Assembly: GCF_020921035.1 (NCBI RefSeq)
Contig: NC_063156.1
Span: forward strand, 21,872,283-21,936,282
DNA length: 64,000 nucleotides
Direction: 5' to 3'
Source of the DNA: Rhodamnia argentea
Lineage: Eukaryota > Streptophyta > Magnoliopsida > Myrtales > Myrtaceae
The notes beneath the pieces were generated by a model. It had not been told where the DNA came from. It searched no databases and saw nothing but the letters and a program-made list of their open reading frames with translations. The translations under genes and the position numbers were made by a program. Shown here piece after piece: positions 34,412-47,416 of this stretch (position 1 is its first letter; each line of letters opens with the position of its first letter).

Positions 34412-35813
34412 AAAAGAATGGACACTAAAGTGAACACGACATATAAACTAACACTTTTAATGTCCTTTTGCCAACGTTTGGGGATGTGATAACGTTTGTG
34501 CCTGCCGAGATATTTGGTGAAAATATCTTGTTGACCTGGCAAATTCTATTGGTCATTCGCTCGTCGAAGACTTACTAATCTATTCGGGGGGACAATGAGA
34601 GACGGACCACCGATTTTTGGTTTGTATTGAAGAATACACATGTGCGGGCCAGATTATGTTGATAACATACTTATAAATTCGAAAAACCGACTTGACATTT
34701 TATTTTTCAATTTTCTTTCTTTCTCTTTATGAAGACTTTGCAAGGTCGAAAACCTAAATTTTTTGAAAGCACACAAACATTGTCTGTACGAAATCATTTT
34801 TTTTTAAAGAAAAAAATGATATTCTGAGCGGACCTAAGAATAGAGGTATTCCCCAAACTCAAATAGCTATTTCGCTTAGAAACGAAATGTTCGGATCTGT
34901 TTCTCAATTATATGTTCATCATTACTTGCATAAGTAGTCCCCAACATTTTCTTTTTTAAGTTAAAAGAGTAAGACCAACTAATACTAGTTAACAATTGCT
35001 GATCGCGTGCTCCCGCTTGACCTCACTAATATCTCCAAGCAGAATCCAAAGAATCTTACGTAAACAAAAAAAAAAAATATCTTATGTGACAGATTACATA
35101 ATGTGGCAGTGACGCTGTCGTATAACCGAATAATCACTATTGCTCGTGTGCTATGAACCTCGTTATACATGGCTCCACGTGTGTACGCATCTTACTTTTG
35201 ATTGATCGGTTGCACAATTGGTCATAGTATGTGATGTATCCGCCGCATTAAACACATTCTCATGTCTTGGTTCGAAAATATTGTTTGTTTTACTTTCTTT
35301 TGTTCTCCAGGTACTAAAAACATTAAAAGAACACCTAAGTACTGCATTGGGAACGTTGCTTTCATCAAAAGCTGAACGCCTAAAATCATCTGAAATCATC
35401 TACACAATTTTCATTCATTTGGGTACTTTTAGGTTGGGAACGAGAGAGGCAATCCCCAACTTTTGGAGGGAAAAAAAAAAGGGTAATTCCTCTCCCACGC
35501 GACCTCACCTTGATTTCTCTAACCAAAAGACGAATTGTCTCATGCCCACCCAAGAGATAAATTCTCCATCCGACTAGTATTTACCTATTAGAAAGATAAG
35601 AATATGCTTATCTTTCCTCCATCGACAATTCAATGATAATTTGAGTCAATAAAGAGCGCTCCAGTGCTCAAAATACCCATCACCGGCATCAAAATACCCA
35701 TCACCGATCACAGCTGCTTGACATTAAAACTCGCCGGGGACTTGCGTGATCCGGCAATTGTGATCATTTGGGCTTGTGTGCTGTTGCCCTGCCAAACAAT
35801 CGAAAAGGGACAT
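34412..35813. other. Distal 5' flank of EDS1 copy 4
   Basis: The segments about 34440-34700 and 35095-35220 resemble 5' flank of copies 2 and 3 (for example cgtgtgctatgaa near 35145 against cgcgtgctatgaa near 16804). No gene is seen; open frames at 35218-35867 lack domains. Confidence 0.5.
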
Positions 35814-35875
35814 TTGACCAAATTTCAACCGACTCCGTTTGGCCAATATCATTCCTCCCCCAGCTAACCAGTCAA
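35814..35875 (+). promoter_or_regulatory. W-box cores in the promoter of EDS1 copy 4
   Basis: TTGACC at 35814-35819 and AGTCAA at 35870-35875 lie 60-120 bp before the ATG at 35936. The preceding block (tgatcatttgggcttgtg, about 35761) is the uninterrupted counterpart of the hAT insertion site in the copy 3 promoter. Confidence 0.45.
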
Positions 35876-35935
35876 CAAGCAAATTTTGCAGAGAGAAATC
35901 TCACATAGAAGAACATAGACATTTATACGCAGACC

Positions 35936-38454
35936 ATGGAGAGAGATCTTGGCATCAAAGCAGAAGTGGTCAAGAAAGCCTTGTCTGTATCAATCGAAGC
36001 TCATAAGAGCCCGGAGAAGCCATGTCTCGTCGAAAGGAAGATTCCCAATAGCCCTTCCCACGTCATTGTGGCCTTCCCTGGATCATGGTCTCTGAATGAC
36101 TGGTTTTCTGGAGACAGCAAAGCCAAGCCTTTCGGGGAGACCAAGATCGACACTAAAAAGTTCGGATCTCTCAAGAGCATAGGCAAAGAGGTGGACGCCA
36201 TGGTCAACGAGGCATTCATGGCGAGATTCCTACGTATTCTGGATGATGGAAGTGGAACGTTCTGTGCGGAGGTATTCTTGAAATCTCAAATGATGCTCTG
36301 TTTTCGCCTTTGTTTCAATGCGTCAAAGAGTCGGTAGTATTTCTCAGACAGCATTTAAGGCCATTTCTAGAGTACTCCAAGTTTTATTCGAAGAACAGAA
36401 AACTTGAGTGCCCACTTTCAGCTTCAAGGCGTGCCTTACCAAGTCCAGTTCAGTCCAGAGAAACTCTCACCAGAACACCATAGATTGGAAACTAGAGCTT
36501 GCACTAGTATTTGCTCATGACCACACACCATGTACCATTAAAACTCTCATCTAGTCAGTATCTAACAAGATCTAGGTATATAGATCACGTAACACGCACG
36601 ATCTGGTTTACTTCAGTTTGCAATTTACATTTGAGGGTCATTAGCTAGTCGAGCATATAGGACGCTATGGGGTTTGTCTGGACTTTTCTATGTAAGTAGG
36701 AATTTAGAGAACCCTCTCCCCAAGTGTTCACTATTAGATAACGACAACAGCATAGATGGTGCAGTATAAATTTCTCTCGACCAACCCTTAGCAATAAAAG
36801 GGACGCTCATCAATGATGGAGTATTCAAGCAAAAAATGAAGAGTCGGAAATGAACCTGGATTCGTCTTCAATTTTCAGGTGACAAAGGCGGCGGAGAAGG
36901 ACAAGCAAATAGTATTTGCAGGCCATTCATCGGGTAGTCCAATCGCAATATACGCAACTGTTTGGTTCCTTGAGGAGTACATAAGATCAAACAAGAAGCA
37001 GACTTCCCATCCTCCTCTCTGTTTAACATTCGCATCCCCACTTACCACCGACCACACCTTTTGTCATGCTGTCCAGCGGGAGGGCTGGTCTGATTGCTTT
37101 GTCCACTTTGTTATGAAACTCGACATCATTCCCAGGATTCTACTCGCTCCTCGCTCTTCTACAACGGAGTTGCTACAAAAGATTCCCCGTTTCTTAGACC
37201 CACATCACAAAGCCGACGAAGCAAAATTGGCTTCAATATTTGTGAATGTGATGAAGAATGCATCATGTGTTGCAAGTTACGCAGCTTGTGCACTAACGGG
37301 AAGCAAACATACATTGTTTGACACCATGTCTAGATTCATAAAGCTAAGTCCTTACCGACCGTGCGGGAAATATGTCTTTTGCACCGAGACTGGCAAATTG
37401 GTGGTCATGAAGAACCCGGATGCAGTTCTTCAACTGTTGTTTTACTCCTTACAGATCGAGTCTGAAACAGAGCTTCAGAAGATAGCAGTGGCAAGCTTAA
37501 AGACACATTGGACATATAAAGATGCACTGGATAAAAGCTTGCAGAACCTCCCTGAATTACCTCTCAGCTCAGACGATACTATAGATATTGGTGCTTCACT
37601 GAATGACCTTAACCTGGTATGGAAAATATTGGTCCAAGGATTTTCTATGGAAAATAAACTTAGTTCGCTAATAATATTCAATTTATTAAGAAAAGATAAC
37701 CGAATATTCACCATATATAATTTCATGATTATAGTGCCCAACAGCGAGGCAGTGCCTTCGTGCCGCTGGAGTGTCAGAAAAGCAGAAAGTCGATAACCAG
37801 AAAAAGTCTGTACACAAGAAGGACGCCATAAATAAAGCTCTCAAAGCATTAGACGACTATCGGACCACAAGCGAGAATGATGGTGTGGGATATTATGATG
37901 CTTTCAAGATGCAAAAGAAGGAGGAAGATTTCAAGGCCAACGTAAAGAGACTCGAACTGGCAGCTATGTGGAACGAGATTATCGAAATGATAAAACAAGA
38001 GCAGCTCCCAGACAAATTTGAGGCAGAGAAAGAATGGATCGAGCTCGGCACAAGATTTCGCCGACTTGTGGAGCCAATAGACATAGCCAACTACTATCGA
38101 CACTCAAAGAATGAAGATGCAGGTCCTTACATGATCAAAGGAAGGCCAAGACGGTACCACTATCCGCAAAGATGGCGAGAACATGCTGAGCAATTGGAGA
38201 GAGATTCAAGTGGTGAATCCTGCTTTTGGGCTGAGGTGGAGGAGCTCAACATTGCGAGTACTAACAAGAAAGCACCATGGAAAGAAATAGAGAACAGGGT
38301 CTTGACTTTGGAGAAGAACCTGAGAAAATGGTATGATAAAAAGGAGGTGGAGAAGGATGTCTTCTTAGAAAAGAGCACACTCGTTAAGTGGTGGCATACT
38401 CTCCCTGACAACCACAAGGCAAATTCCTGCATCAAAGAACTCATTCCAAGCTGA
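35936..38454 (+). CDS. EDS1: EDS1-like lipase-like immune regulator, copy 4
   Basis: Exons 35936-36271, 36879-37616 and 37735-38454 join in phase 0 to give 597 residues; the introns are 607 and 118 bp. The lipase-like domain covers about residues 1-358 with an intact GHSSG elbow (Ser about 129). The EP domain follows, with FKANVKRLEL and IDIANYYRH at about 476. Near the end of exon 2 a segment is shorter than in copies 1 and 3 (SLQNLPELPLSS, then DDTIDIGASLNDLNL). Coding and 3' flank are closest to copy 3 by eye, and the flanks are colinear, so the two probably derive from one duplication. A GAAATAAA signal lies near 38570. It is isolated from the other three copies by about 13 kb of transposon DNA. 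Confidence 0.92.
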
Positions 38455-41400
38455 AAATCCCTTGCTGCAAATTTGCTTGAAAAGCCAGACACAGCAACCG
38501 GCTGGCATCATCTAAAGAGGAGTCCTTCCCATTTTCAGTTGATTTTCTCTGTACAATAAATGTCTTTAATGAAATAAATCACCCTTCAAATAACAGGAAA
38601 CAACCTCTGAAGTTTTCTTCGTGTCCCTGAAGATCCTCAACTCACAAAAAGAAAAAAGATGTACGAATCATTAAAATTGCTCCAACGAAAATAAGCCATG
38701 TAGAACTCCTTGTATTCTTGTTAGACTCAGCAATATAGAGAAAAACGCTAAAAGTGATTGCGGAACTGACCAATAGCATTGCTTTAAAATCAGATAACAG
38801 GCCTTCTCTTGTCAAAGACTACCCCAATGGAAACATAACCAGACTTTTGCATCTCAAAGATTTCAACTTCGCACCCCACAAAATGGAGATAAAAACATTG
38901 TTGAAAGCCAAGCAGAGACAGGAAAGGACAGCCACAGCAATGATGTACAAGGGAAGAAAGGAGAAAAAAAAGGCACAGCAAAGACTTGGAGCGACTCCTA
39001 AGCTCAAGAAGAAAACAGTTTGCCCCTTGTAAGGACAAGAAAACGCCATGTCTCCACATGTCCAAATGCATGGGCACGTGCAAGGAAGTGAGGATGATGA
39101 AATAGAGGCAGAGATTCAAGTATCAGTTACAATAGATGTGCTACCCGAACTTCCAGTTTATAGAACAGTGCATTAGACTGTTACCTTTTGGAAAGAAACC
39201 AAAAAAGAAAAGAAAAAGGACGACAGAAAAACCACCTCTTTGTATGACATTAGATATATCCAACCTTACTGAATGAAAGTACGTATCCCATCTGCTTACC
39301 TCAACTTTTATTTTTTATTTTTTATTGAAGCTTACCTGAACTTCAATTACTACCAAACACGTGCTTAGTCATCTGTTTCAAAGCTAGAGTAATTCCTAAA
39401 GTAGAGGCAAATCTGGCCACCAATTCCTGCATCCTCCACCAACTTCTTAAGCAACTGCAGTTGCATTTAAGCCAGATCGACTACATTGTAGAAGGTGTAC
39501 ACTGTTTATCCAAAGAATCCCGTTGAGCTAAAACTACTCCACCTAGACATCCTATGTTGAAGACAATCGACCAACAGAGACTTGAAGTGCGTTCAATGAC
39601 AGCATCATAATTTTACATACGTACATTAATCTATATGGTAGAATAGAATAGAAATCTTGACCTGAAAGCAACAAAGTCATCACTCATCACATGCTCATGC
39701 AATTGCCACTGAAAGCAGTCGATAACAGTACTGGAAGTTCTTTAAACAGGATACCTATGACTATGAGATGCATAATGCCAGGAGAAGTCACTTCAATTTA
39801 TGGAAGTATTACGGAAAATGCACACTGGTGGATGAAACAAACTCGAGAATTTTATAGCCCAGAATTTTCCCAGATCCACCTCATTGTAGCTTGCTAAATC
39901 AACTTAAAACAAGGGAACAACATATAGATCGATTCCTAGCAGTTGTACATGTGAACAAGGTTCTCTCTCTCCCACAAAAATCGAACACCAAACAGAAAAG
40001 AAAAGGATACAAGAAATACATGCAAAGTTCGAAATCAACAGCCAGGATTGTTTCAAGACAACCTTGACATAACATGTATATTTGAAGCAAAGGGTCTATA
40101 ATACCACATCATGTTGAGCCTCTATCACCAATTAATTGCACCATCAAAATAAAAGCAACCACTGATGTCATCAGCAACAATTAACAAAGAATATGCTTCG
40201 CAACAACACACTCTGAAAGTGGTCTAACACTCCCAAGCACAACTTGCAAGGATAAAATTCATTTCCAATGTTTAAGCAGAGAGCAACATAAACTAGGTGC
40301 TTGAAAGGAAAAGAACACATGAAAATGAAAACAGCCCCCCAAACATGATATCCCACACTCAGGGTTTTTTTTTACTTGTTTGATTTAATCTAAGAGAACA
40401 TTGAGTGAGTTAATCTGATATGAGTTTGTCTTGCATATTTCAAAGCTGAAGCTAAATCAATAAGGCAGGTACATGGAAAATAAGTTTAAACCGAGCAAAA
40501 AAACACCCAATCCTCAAGACTCAGATTTCAGTTTATGGGTTTGCTCTTAGTTAAAGATTAGACAGAACCGACTAATCCAATCTTGGTTAGGCTTCTGCAT
40601 TTTTCCAAACTGAAGCTAGATTGATAAACAAGGTGAATATTGCTTTCTTATTTGGGCTCACAAATCAACTCTTACAATGGCAAGAAAGTTTAAACTTCGA
40701 CCAAAAAAAAAAAAAAGAGTTTAGACTTACAAACTTAAAGATTGTGCATTTCTCCAGTCAGGTGCATTAAAAAGAAAAGGTCAGTTAGCTAACGAATTAT
40801 CTCAAAGCAAGAAACCCGGTTTGCTTTAAATTTAAGGTCTTACTTTACCCTGCCTAGTTGTAATACCATCAGGAAGTTCATACATAATCAGATGCTGCAA
40901 AAAGCTTTTTATTTCGAAGCTTAGGATCTGTATTATACCCCGCCTTACTGAGAATTATTTGTCAACAAATTGCGCCAGCACAGAAAGCAATCAGCAATGT
41001 CATCGTGTATGATTGCAGCGAGCAACCTCATCCTCCTTTATCATGATTCATTCGTCCAACTTCAGAACAATGGATGAACAGATCTCCCTAAGAGCAAGTC
41101 TAGAACTAAATGTATTCCATGGTGCAGTGTAGGCATAAAGATCAAACAAAACCAAGTTACATTATCTCAGGGTAATTGAGTGCAAATTAAGTGAAAGTTA
41201 GGAGAAGGTAAAATCTGAGATCATGTCCACAGTCATACACATTGATACATACAAAAATACTAGATGATAACTTCTCTGCTTGTCTCAGTAAGAAATTCCA
41301 CGATATTTACCTCAAGACCAACTTCTGCATAAGCTAAGCAAGTCCAGATACTGCCCTCAACCCGCGAATTGTGTCAAAAGTATTTGTGACTAGTTAGCAG

Positions 41401-41956
41401 GAAGATGTTCTTCAATACTTAAAAATCTCCCTTGAGAACAGTTATTTGCCATTTGATTAGTTTGCTACCCAGGAAACTCATCACATGTACAAGTCAAGGA
41501 ATAAACCAAATAAACCTTGGAGATAAAACTCATATATCCGATCTCGGAACACCTGATAAGGACAAATTCCAGTAGGGCAGTCCACTCATTGGATGAATGC
41601 ATTTGAGTTTATGCAGCATAGAAAAGACAAGATGAAAGCCAGGTCCAAGCTACACAGTTTCTGGTACTAAGCTGGTCTAAGAGGGCACGACAAATTTAAG
41701 AGGAAAAACTCAGGATCTTATTCTTTCTCGATAGTAAATTTCTATACCATTTATCTATTCACATAGCAACAGGAGTTCTCTACATTGGCTAAGAACCCAC
41801 ACTGTTCAGAACCAGACTCATCAGAGAAACAGTTCAAATCAGGTGCGGTAAGACATTGTCCTATGATCACATATAACTCCATCAAAACGATTAAAACCCT
41901 CCACACATCAAAAAAAGAGAGACCAGACATACAGAACTCTTTGCAACGTAGACATC
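38455..41956. other. 3' flank of EDS1 copy 4 and intergenic DNA
   Basis: The part to about 39860 is duplicated flank shared with the downstream side of copies 2 and 3. The part 39900-41950 is AT-rich with no recognised gene; the end next to 41957 should contain the 3' UTR of the minus-strand RING gene. Short open frames (for example 38754-39032) match noncoding flank at the other copies and are rejected. Confidence 0.5.
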
Positions 41957-43253
41957 CTATGTCCTGGTTATCATGCTGCAAGAACGAGTCAGCCGGAACG
42001 TCAGACTCCCTTCAAGCAAGCTTGGCTCTGCCTCGATGCACTCATGTTCATATGGCTTTCTACAACCAGGGCAACGCCCATCTTCCTCGAGGATCCTCTT
42101 GTGGCAGAACAGGCAGAGCCTGAACCCACACAGGCATGGCAAGAAGCTAGAGTCTGTCTTGTCCAAATCCTCGAAGCATATGGGGCATGACGAGGGCGCG
42201 GATATAGCCTTATTACACCCCCAAGGGATGGGTCCACTACCATAATGCCGGTTTGTGTCAGGGAAACTGTACTGCTTAGACAAATTGGGTAGACTCTGGG
42301 GGCGAAAAGCATCGTCAGGCCTCCACGCTTGGTTGTTCGCAGTGGCAGTTCTCGGAGGCCTTTTAACGCACTCAGGTCTCGAACTATCTGGAACCACCAA
42401 CTCTTCCTTGTGCTCTCCTCGAGACTGCAATCCGCCAACTGTTTCGCCCTTGGGAGGAGGGTCAAAAGGAGGATTCTGGGGCTTTTCATCGGCAGCTAAG
42501 GCATCAGCCACGGCTTCCCAATCATCCAAGCACCCATCATCCCCTCCCTCCTCTTCTTCAGTAGTACTCCCAGAAAAGCACCCAGTGCTGCTACCACTGC
42601 TACAGCTGCTGCTGCTACCAATACAATTGCCACTCAAATGATTGCCGCTCAATACACTGGTGAGACCAATCGGACTGTTCGATGGAGACTCGGAATCACT
42701 GTCTTGGTGGACAGATCCGTTCTGGTCATCTCTCTGCCTCCTCGTCTCTAAATTCTCCAGCAACTGGCCGCTCCCACTTCGCTGGCGATTCTCACCTTTC
42801 CAATCCTCACTGCTTTGCTTATTCTTGACTGGATATTCACCACAGCACCAAAAATCAACAGAGGAACGCAGATCGTCTATAAAACTCAACAAATACGCCG
42901 AAAACAACACTAGGCAATCATCACAACGAAAGAAGGGACCCCGATTATTAGCATAAAGAACAATCGACTGCGTACCCTGCGAAAGCCACTGCTCGCGACG
43001 AGCGTCGAGCTTGCACTGCTTCAGCTTCGCCGACCTGTTGGCCTGTACAACGGCAATCAAAGATTCTTAGCGAAAGCGAATAAGAATCGCAAATCAAACC
43101 ATCCCATGGGTCAAAACACATTGCCAGAAAGAAGGACGGGGCAAAAAGGCGTTTCGAAATAGAAGCTGGAGGACGTACTCTCTTCTTCTTGGCGAAATCC
43201 TTCGCGTTCGGCGCCGAATTGGCGTAGGCATTGGTGATCGAATCGGAAACCAT
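41957..43253 (-). CDS. C4C4-type RING-finger protein
   Basis: Exons 43253-43179, 43042-42976 and 42828-41957 join in phase across GT-AG introns to give 337 residues. The N-terminus (MVSDSITNAYANS…AKDFAKKKR, then ANRSAKLKQCKLDARREQW) matches the start of a plant RING/U-box family. The middle is Ser-rich and acidic (a TTEEEEGGDDGCLDDWE segment). The C-terminus has a RING with the spacing CPICFEDLD…PCLCGFRLCLFCHKRI…GRCPGCRKPY at about residues 260-310. All eight metal ligands are cysteines, as in the CNOT4-type C4C4 RING, so an E3 ubiquitin ligase role is likely but inferred. Reading through the second intron would add a stretch not expected in the family, and the 42828 acceptor restores phase. 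(GA)n near 43338-43355 lies in the 5' leader. Confidence 0.85.
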
Positions 43254-44497
43254 GGCCGCTTCCTTCGCTCGATCGATTCGGCAGAACCCTAATTCGTTTC
43301 GCTCAAGAGGAAATTTCCAGATGGAGAGATTGGCGAGAGAGAGAGAGAGAGAGATAGGATAACGGAAACTCCTCTGCTTCGCTCGCTCGGTTTCTTCAGA
43401 CCCTTACAGCGATCGCACGAGAGGAGATATATGTAGTCGCCCGGTTTACCAAACTGCCCTCCGCCCGTCGCGTTATTTACGGTGCGGCCCAAGCGAGTCG
43501 TAACGCGAGTTTCTCATTTTGATTTTCTTTTTATTTTAGGCAACAAAATATTCATCGCTCGCATTGATAGGCCTTCCGCCTGGCGGAGTGCTGTGCTGAC
43601 GCGGCCTCTCTAGCGGCATACATCGTACTCGTGCCTCGCGACTGCAGATCTAACGCTGTCGTTTTCGGACATGTTCGAACCAAGATTGGCCAATTAAAAT
43701 CTTTCCGGAATTGTTAGGGTCCATTAAAATCTTTCTATGAATGTTACTTTCGAATTTAGCAGAATAAATACTCAAAATGCAAAATTAGTTAATCACATTA
43801 ACTCGATCGGATTATTTAGGGTAAGCGTTTTCTTTTTTGAGGCACATAAAACCCATGCAATCATAGCGACGTTTAGCAAATTAATTAGATCGCATTTATG
43901 ATATGTGATTTTTTTTTTGTTTTATCTTCATCATTAATCCCAATAGCACCTTATTAAATGTAAGATTTGATAGAGTGATTGTTACGAATGAAAGGCAAGG
44001 GCATTGAATTGCAATGCATGCTTAGAGATATCGTACTAAATGCTTTCTTATATGCCGTCAAGGTCCAAGAAACGAGTGTAACAAATGAGAAAATATAGAA
44101 TTTAAGTTTATATTAATGAAAATCCTTGTTTTTCCATGAAATCGATTTAGGTAGCTGTCATCAAGCAATGGTGCCAAAATTAATCTAAGTGATTTGAGAA
44201 TTGCAGTAACTTATTCATGTATCTGCAAAATATGAAGTTTTCTATAAAAAAAAATTAATCGAAAATTCGAACTAAAATGTTAGGAAAGTAAATTGATGGA
44301 GACGGAGAGAAAAAGAGAGTTTGACAAGTCAAAGTAGATAGGGGGCTTTACTCATGGATCCCACTCCCAGGCCCAAGAAGATTGGGGGGGGGAGGAATAA
44401 TCACGAGCAGTTTGGGCTAATTAAGCCCACAGAAAAAGCCCATGAAAGCAATCATTTTCACATGCTTCCGATTTGTCATTAAATCAAATGTGCTTAT
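43254..44497. other. 5' flank of the RING gene and AT-rich intergenic DNA
   Basis: The first 250 bp contain the leader and likely promoter of the minus-strand RING gene, including a GA/CT microsatellite. From 43500 to 44497 I see no gene; the sequence is AT-rich with oligo-A runs. Confidence 0.5.
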
Positions 44498-45447
44498 GAC
44501 TCCGTTTGTTTCGCGAAAAATATTTTTCTCATTTTTTGGCATTTGGATCGATTAAGAAAATGAGTTGACGGAAAGTGTTTTCCTAGTCAACAGAAAATGT
44601 TTTCCCATCAAAACTTAAACTTGAGAAAAAGAGGAAATCATTTTCCAAGCTTGGATCAGTTACTCTACGTGGGCAAGGGAACACCAATGCTCGTTCTTGG
44701 GCTCTTGGCAGCGGGGTTGGATCCATCAAGGTCAAGCCTGAGACTAGCGCCTTAGCCTATGTCCATTTAGGCCCTGCTTGAGACCTTAGTTGCTATGCAC
44801 AAGTCCATCAAAGCCAGGCCCGAGACGTTAAATTTGGTAATATCGAGCCAAGCCCTTGGTCTTAGCAACCATGCCCGAATCCATCGTAACCAAATTTTGA
44901 ATAAATTTATTTTTTCTTTCTTTTTCTTTTTTCCTTCTTCGTCCACCAATTGCTAGGTCTCGGCAACGGTCGAAAGCCTGGTGGTGATTGGCCATAGACG
45001 CCGGTGGCGCCGATGCCATAGATGTGGGCGGCGTCGCCTAGCTCGAGCTCGCTCGAGGCCGGGCCAACTAGCTTGAGGCTCGGTAGATCTCAACAAGCTC
45101 GAGTTTTACCTAGATCCGGTGAGCTCAAGCCTTGGTAGCTATCGCCAGCTGGTCGTGGTGGAGGAAGGAGGAAAAAAAAAAGGAAGAGCAAAAAATAAAA
45201 TAAAATGATAAAAAAATTTTAATTTTTAAATTATAAAAATTGTTCATCTTAGTGCCGGTTGTGCCACACAGAACGATCAATGTCCATGTTAGCAAATTTT
45301 GACCAAACGACAAAAAAAATATTTTCCAATTCATTTCTAGCTAGGTTTCAGCCAAACAACTAAAAAATATTGTCATTTTTCTGAGAAAATGATTTTCGGG
45401 AAAACCTTTTCCAAAAACATCATATTTTTCGCAAAACAAACCGAGAC
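44498..45447. mobile_element. Inverted-repeat element with gtttgttt(c/t)gcgaaaaatat ends
   Basis: The left end (gactccgtttgtttcgcg) and the reverse complement of the right end (gtctcggtttgttttgcg) are inverted repeats that continue through aaaaatat and further aaaatg/ttttcc-rich arms. The interior (44660-45170) is richer in GC and has no sustained coding frame. The terminal type matches the MITE at 11074-11257. The target duplication is not resolved. Confidence 0.6.
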
Positions 45448-46290
45448 TAAATTGCTACTGATTTCATTCATACCTCATAAATCTCTATGTACAGTAAAGC
45501 AAAAACTCAAACATCATATCGATCTCAAAGTTTCTCCAATAGAGTCCATCGAAAAGCCCATTGTCTGTCACTACAGTACACATACTTGAGTGTCTTCTGA
45601 AAAAAAAAAAAAAACACACTAGAACTTAAGTATGTAACAAAAAAAAAAGTATATATCGATTTTGTACAATACTCAATGTCAAAAATTTTATGAGATGAAA
45701 AAAGTTTCTCACGTGAAAATAAGAAATACCTTAGAGAGCTTCATGATTTAAGTACATCGTTCTTCGATTAAAAAAAAATGGTAAATCGATCAAATACTGT
45801 GGCACATAACATTCTCGCGAATTACAGGGTATTAACTTTTAGGAGTAATTCGACATTGTAAATAAATCATCCCATTGAATTGTTAAATCATTCTCAAAAT
45901 TTCCTTTAAAATATAGCTTGCACATTAAATAATCTGATTTCAGTACCCTTTTTGTCACGTACCACAGGCTAAAAATTCGTACGACAATCATAGAACTCAT
46001 GGGATAGATGTATTCCATAGTGTGCAGTTAAGGAGAAACTTAAATCATTCGCAGGGATTCGGGAACATGGATGGGGCACTCCTGCGTCCAAACGGAGTAT
46101 TGACCGCCTCTTTAATCCCCAACTGCATAAACGTATATAAGCATCGTCTTTCTTCTTCCTCCTGAAACTTGCTTGATCGCCGCCCGTTCTCTCTCCACTT
46201 CAAGAGCCCCTCAACTGATTTCCGAGACCCGAACCCACAAGGCCATCCCTCGTCATCGTCGTCGTCGTTGCATAGAGAAAAAACCCCATC
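45448..46290. other. 5' flank of the PAH gene
   Basis: AT-rich DNA with no gene. The last 250 bp become GC-richer and contain a gtcgtcgtcgtcg run just before the ATG at 46291, consistent with the leader of the next gene. Confidence 0.45.
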
Positions 46291-47416
46291 ATGGACGACC
46301 ACAACCCGTCTCTCCATGACCCGAGGTCCGTAATCTATTATTTTCCCAGAGTCCAAATTTTGCTCTGCATCTGCAACTCGTATCAATGGGTTGAGCGCTC
46401 TTGGCCGTGCTTGTTAGGTCCGGCGAATACGGCGAGGGAGGTCCAGACTCGTTGCGCCAGGACGTTGTCGGCTTCGTCCACGATGAAGCGCGTGTCGCCT
46501 TCAAGAACGAGCCGGAGGAGTACACGAGGTTCTTCGACGCGTTCTTGGAGGCGAATCGCGTCCGCGAAGAGAATGCACCGTGAGTTCTTGAACTTCTGAC
46601 GTTTACTACTTTCTTGGCGTGTCTCTAGGGTTTTTGTTTCTGTCAAAAGCCTTTCTCTATAAACCCTAAAAAACGTGTCTCTAGGGTTTAAGCTGGTGCG
46701 TATGCAACATGTTCACACGATGCTCTAGGGTTTAAGGGAGTAATAATGCATGTGAAACTAATAATCCGATGAGCAATATATTGGTTCCTTTTTATCTGCC
46801 CCTCTAATCTTAATCGGATTCTGAATCATGTGCAGTAATTACATTACAGAGAGATTTTCGAAGGTTGCAGAATCACTGGAGGAGAAACCTCAACTTCTCA
46901 AGCGATGGAACGACGATATTGGACCCAAGCTCCGGACCATAATGCGACATGTAGAAGCGAAGAGGATTCTAAAAAGAAATAGCGAGCTTTGGGCTAGTAA
47001 ATTCGCCGACATTGTTAAGGTGACTAAGTTAACCTACATGTCATATCTTATAATCTAATTCTCGTCGAGAAATATATTCTTTTAACATCGGTGCTTTAGT
47101 TTCTTAGACCTTGATTGAAACATAATCCCCTTACTGCTATGATTTTTGCGTGCATCAGAGACGATGCAACGACGAGGTCCGACATCGCTTCCTCCGCATA
47201 TTCTGCCGCTACCAGAATGAATTAATAACCTCTGAAGAGTTCGGCGACGAGGTAATTTCACAACAAAAGCCGGTCGAATCCTCATGTCATGATGTTGTCT
47301 AATTCATTCAAAATTCTTCTGTATATATGCTTTGCTTGCCACAGACGAAGCAGCTGTTTCATGACGACCCATTGATCTTGGAAATCTTCAGTTCATTCGT
47401 GGCCAATCCTCACTGA
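46291..47416 (+). CDS. Small SIN3-like protein with two PAH domains
   Basis: Five exons, 46291-46325, 46418-46579, 46836-47019, 47159-47251 and 47345-47416, join in phase across GT-AG introns to give 181 residues. Residues about 26-95 (DVVGFVHDEARVAF…EEYTRFFDAFLEANR…ITERFSKVAE) fit the paired amphipathic helix pattern. Residues about 124-176 (FLRIFCRYQNELITSEEFGD…LFHDDPLILEIFSSFV) fit a second. PAH domains in SIN3 corepressors bind transcription-factor peptides. Full SIN3 proteins exceed 1000 residues and also have a histone deacetylase-interaction region, which is absent here. It may be a stand-alone PAH adaptor or competitor, or a degenerate SIN3-derived gene. The first exon is tiny (35 bp) and depends on the splice call. 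Confidence 0.75.
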
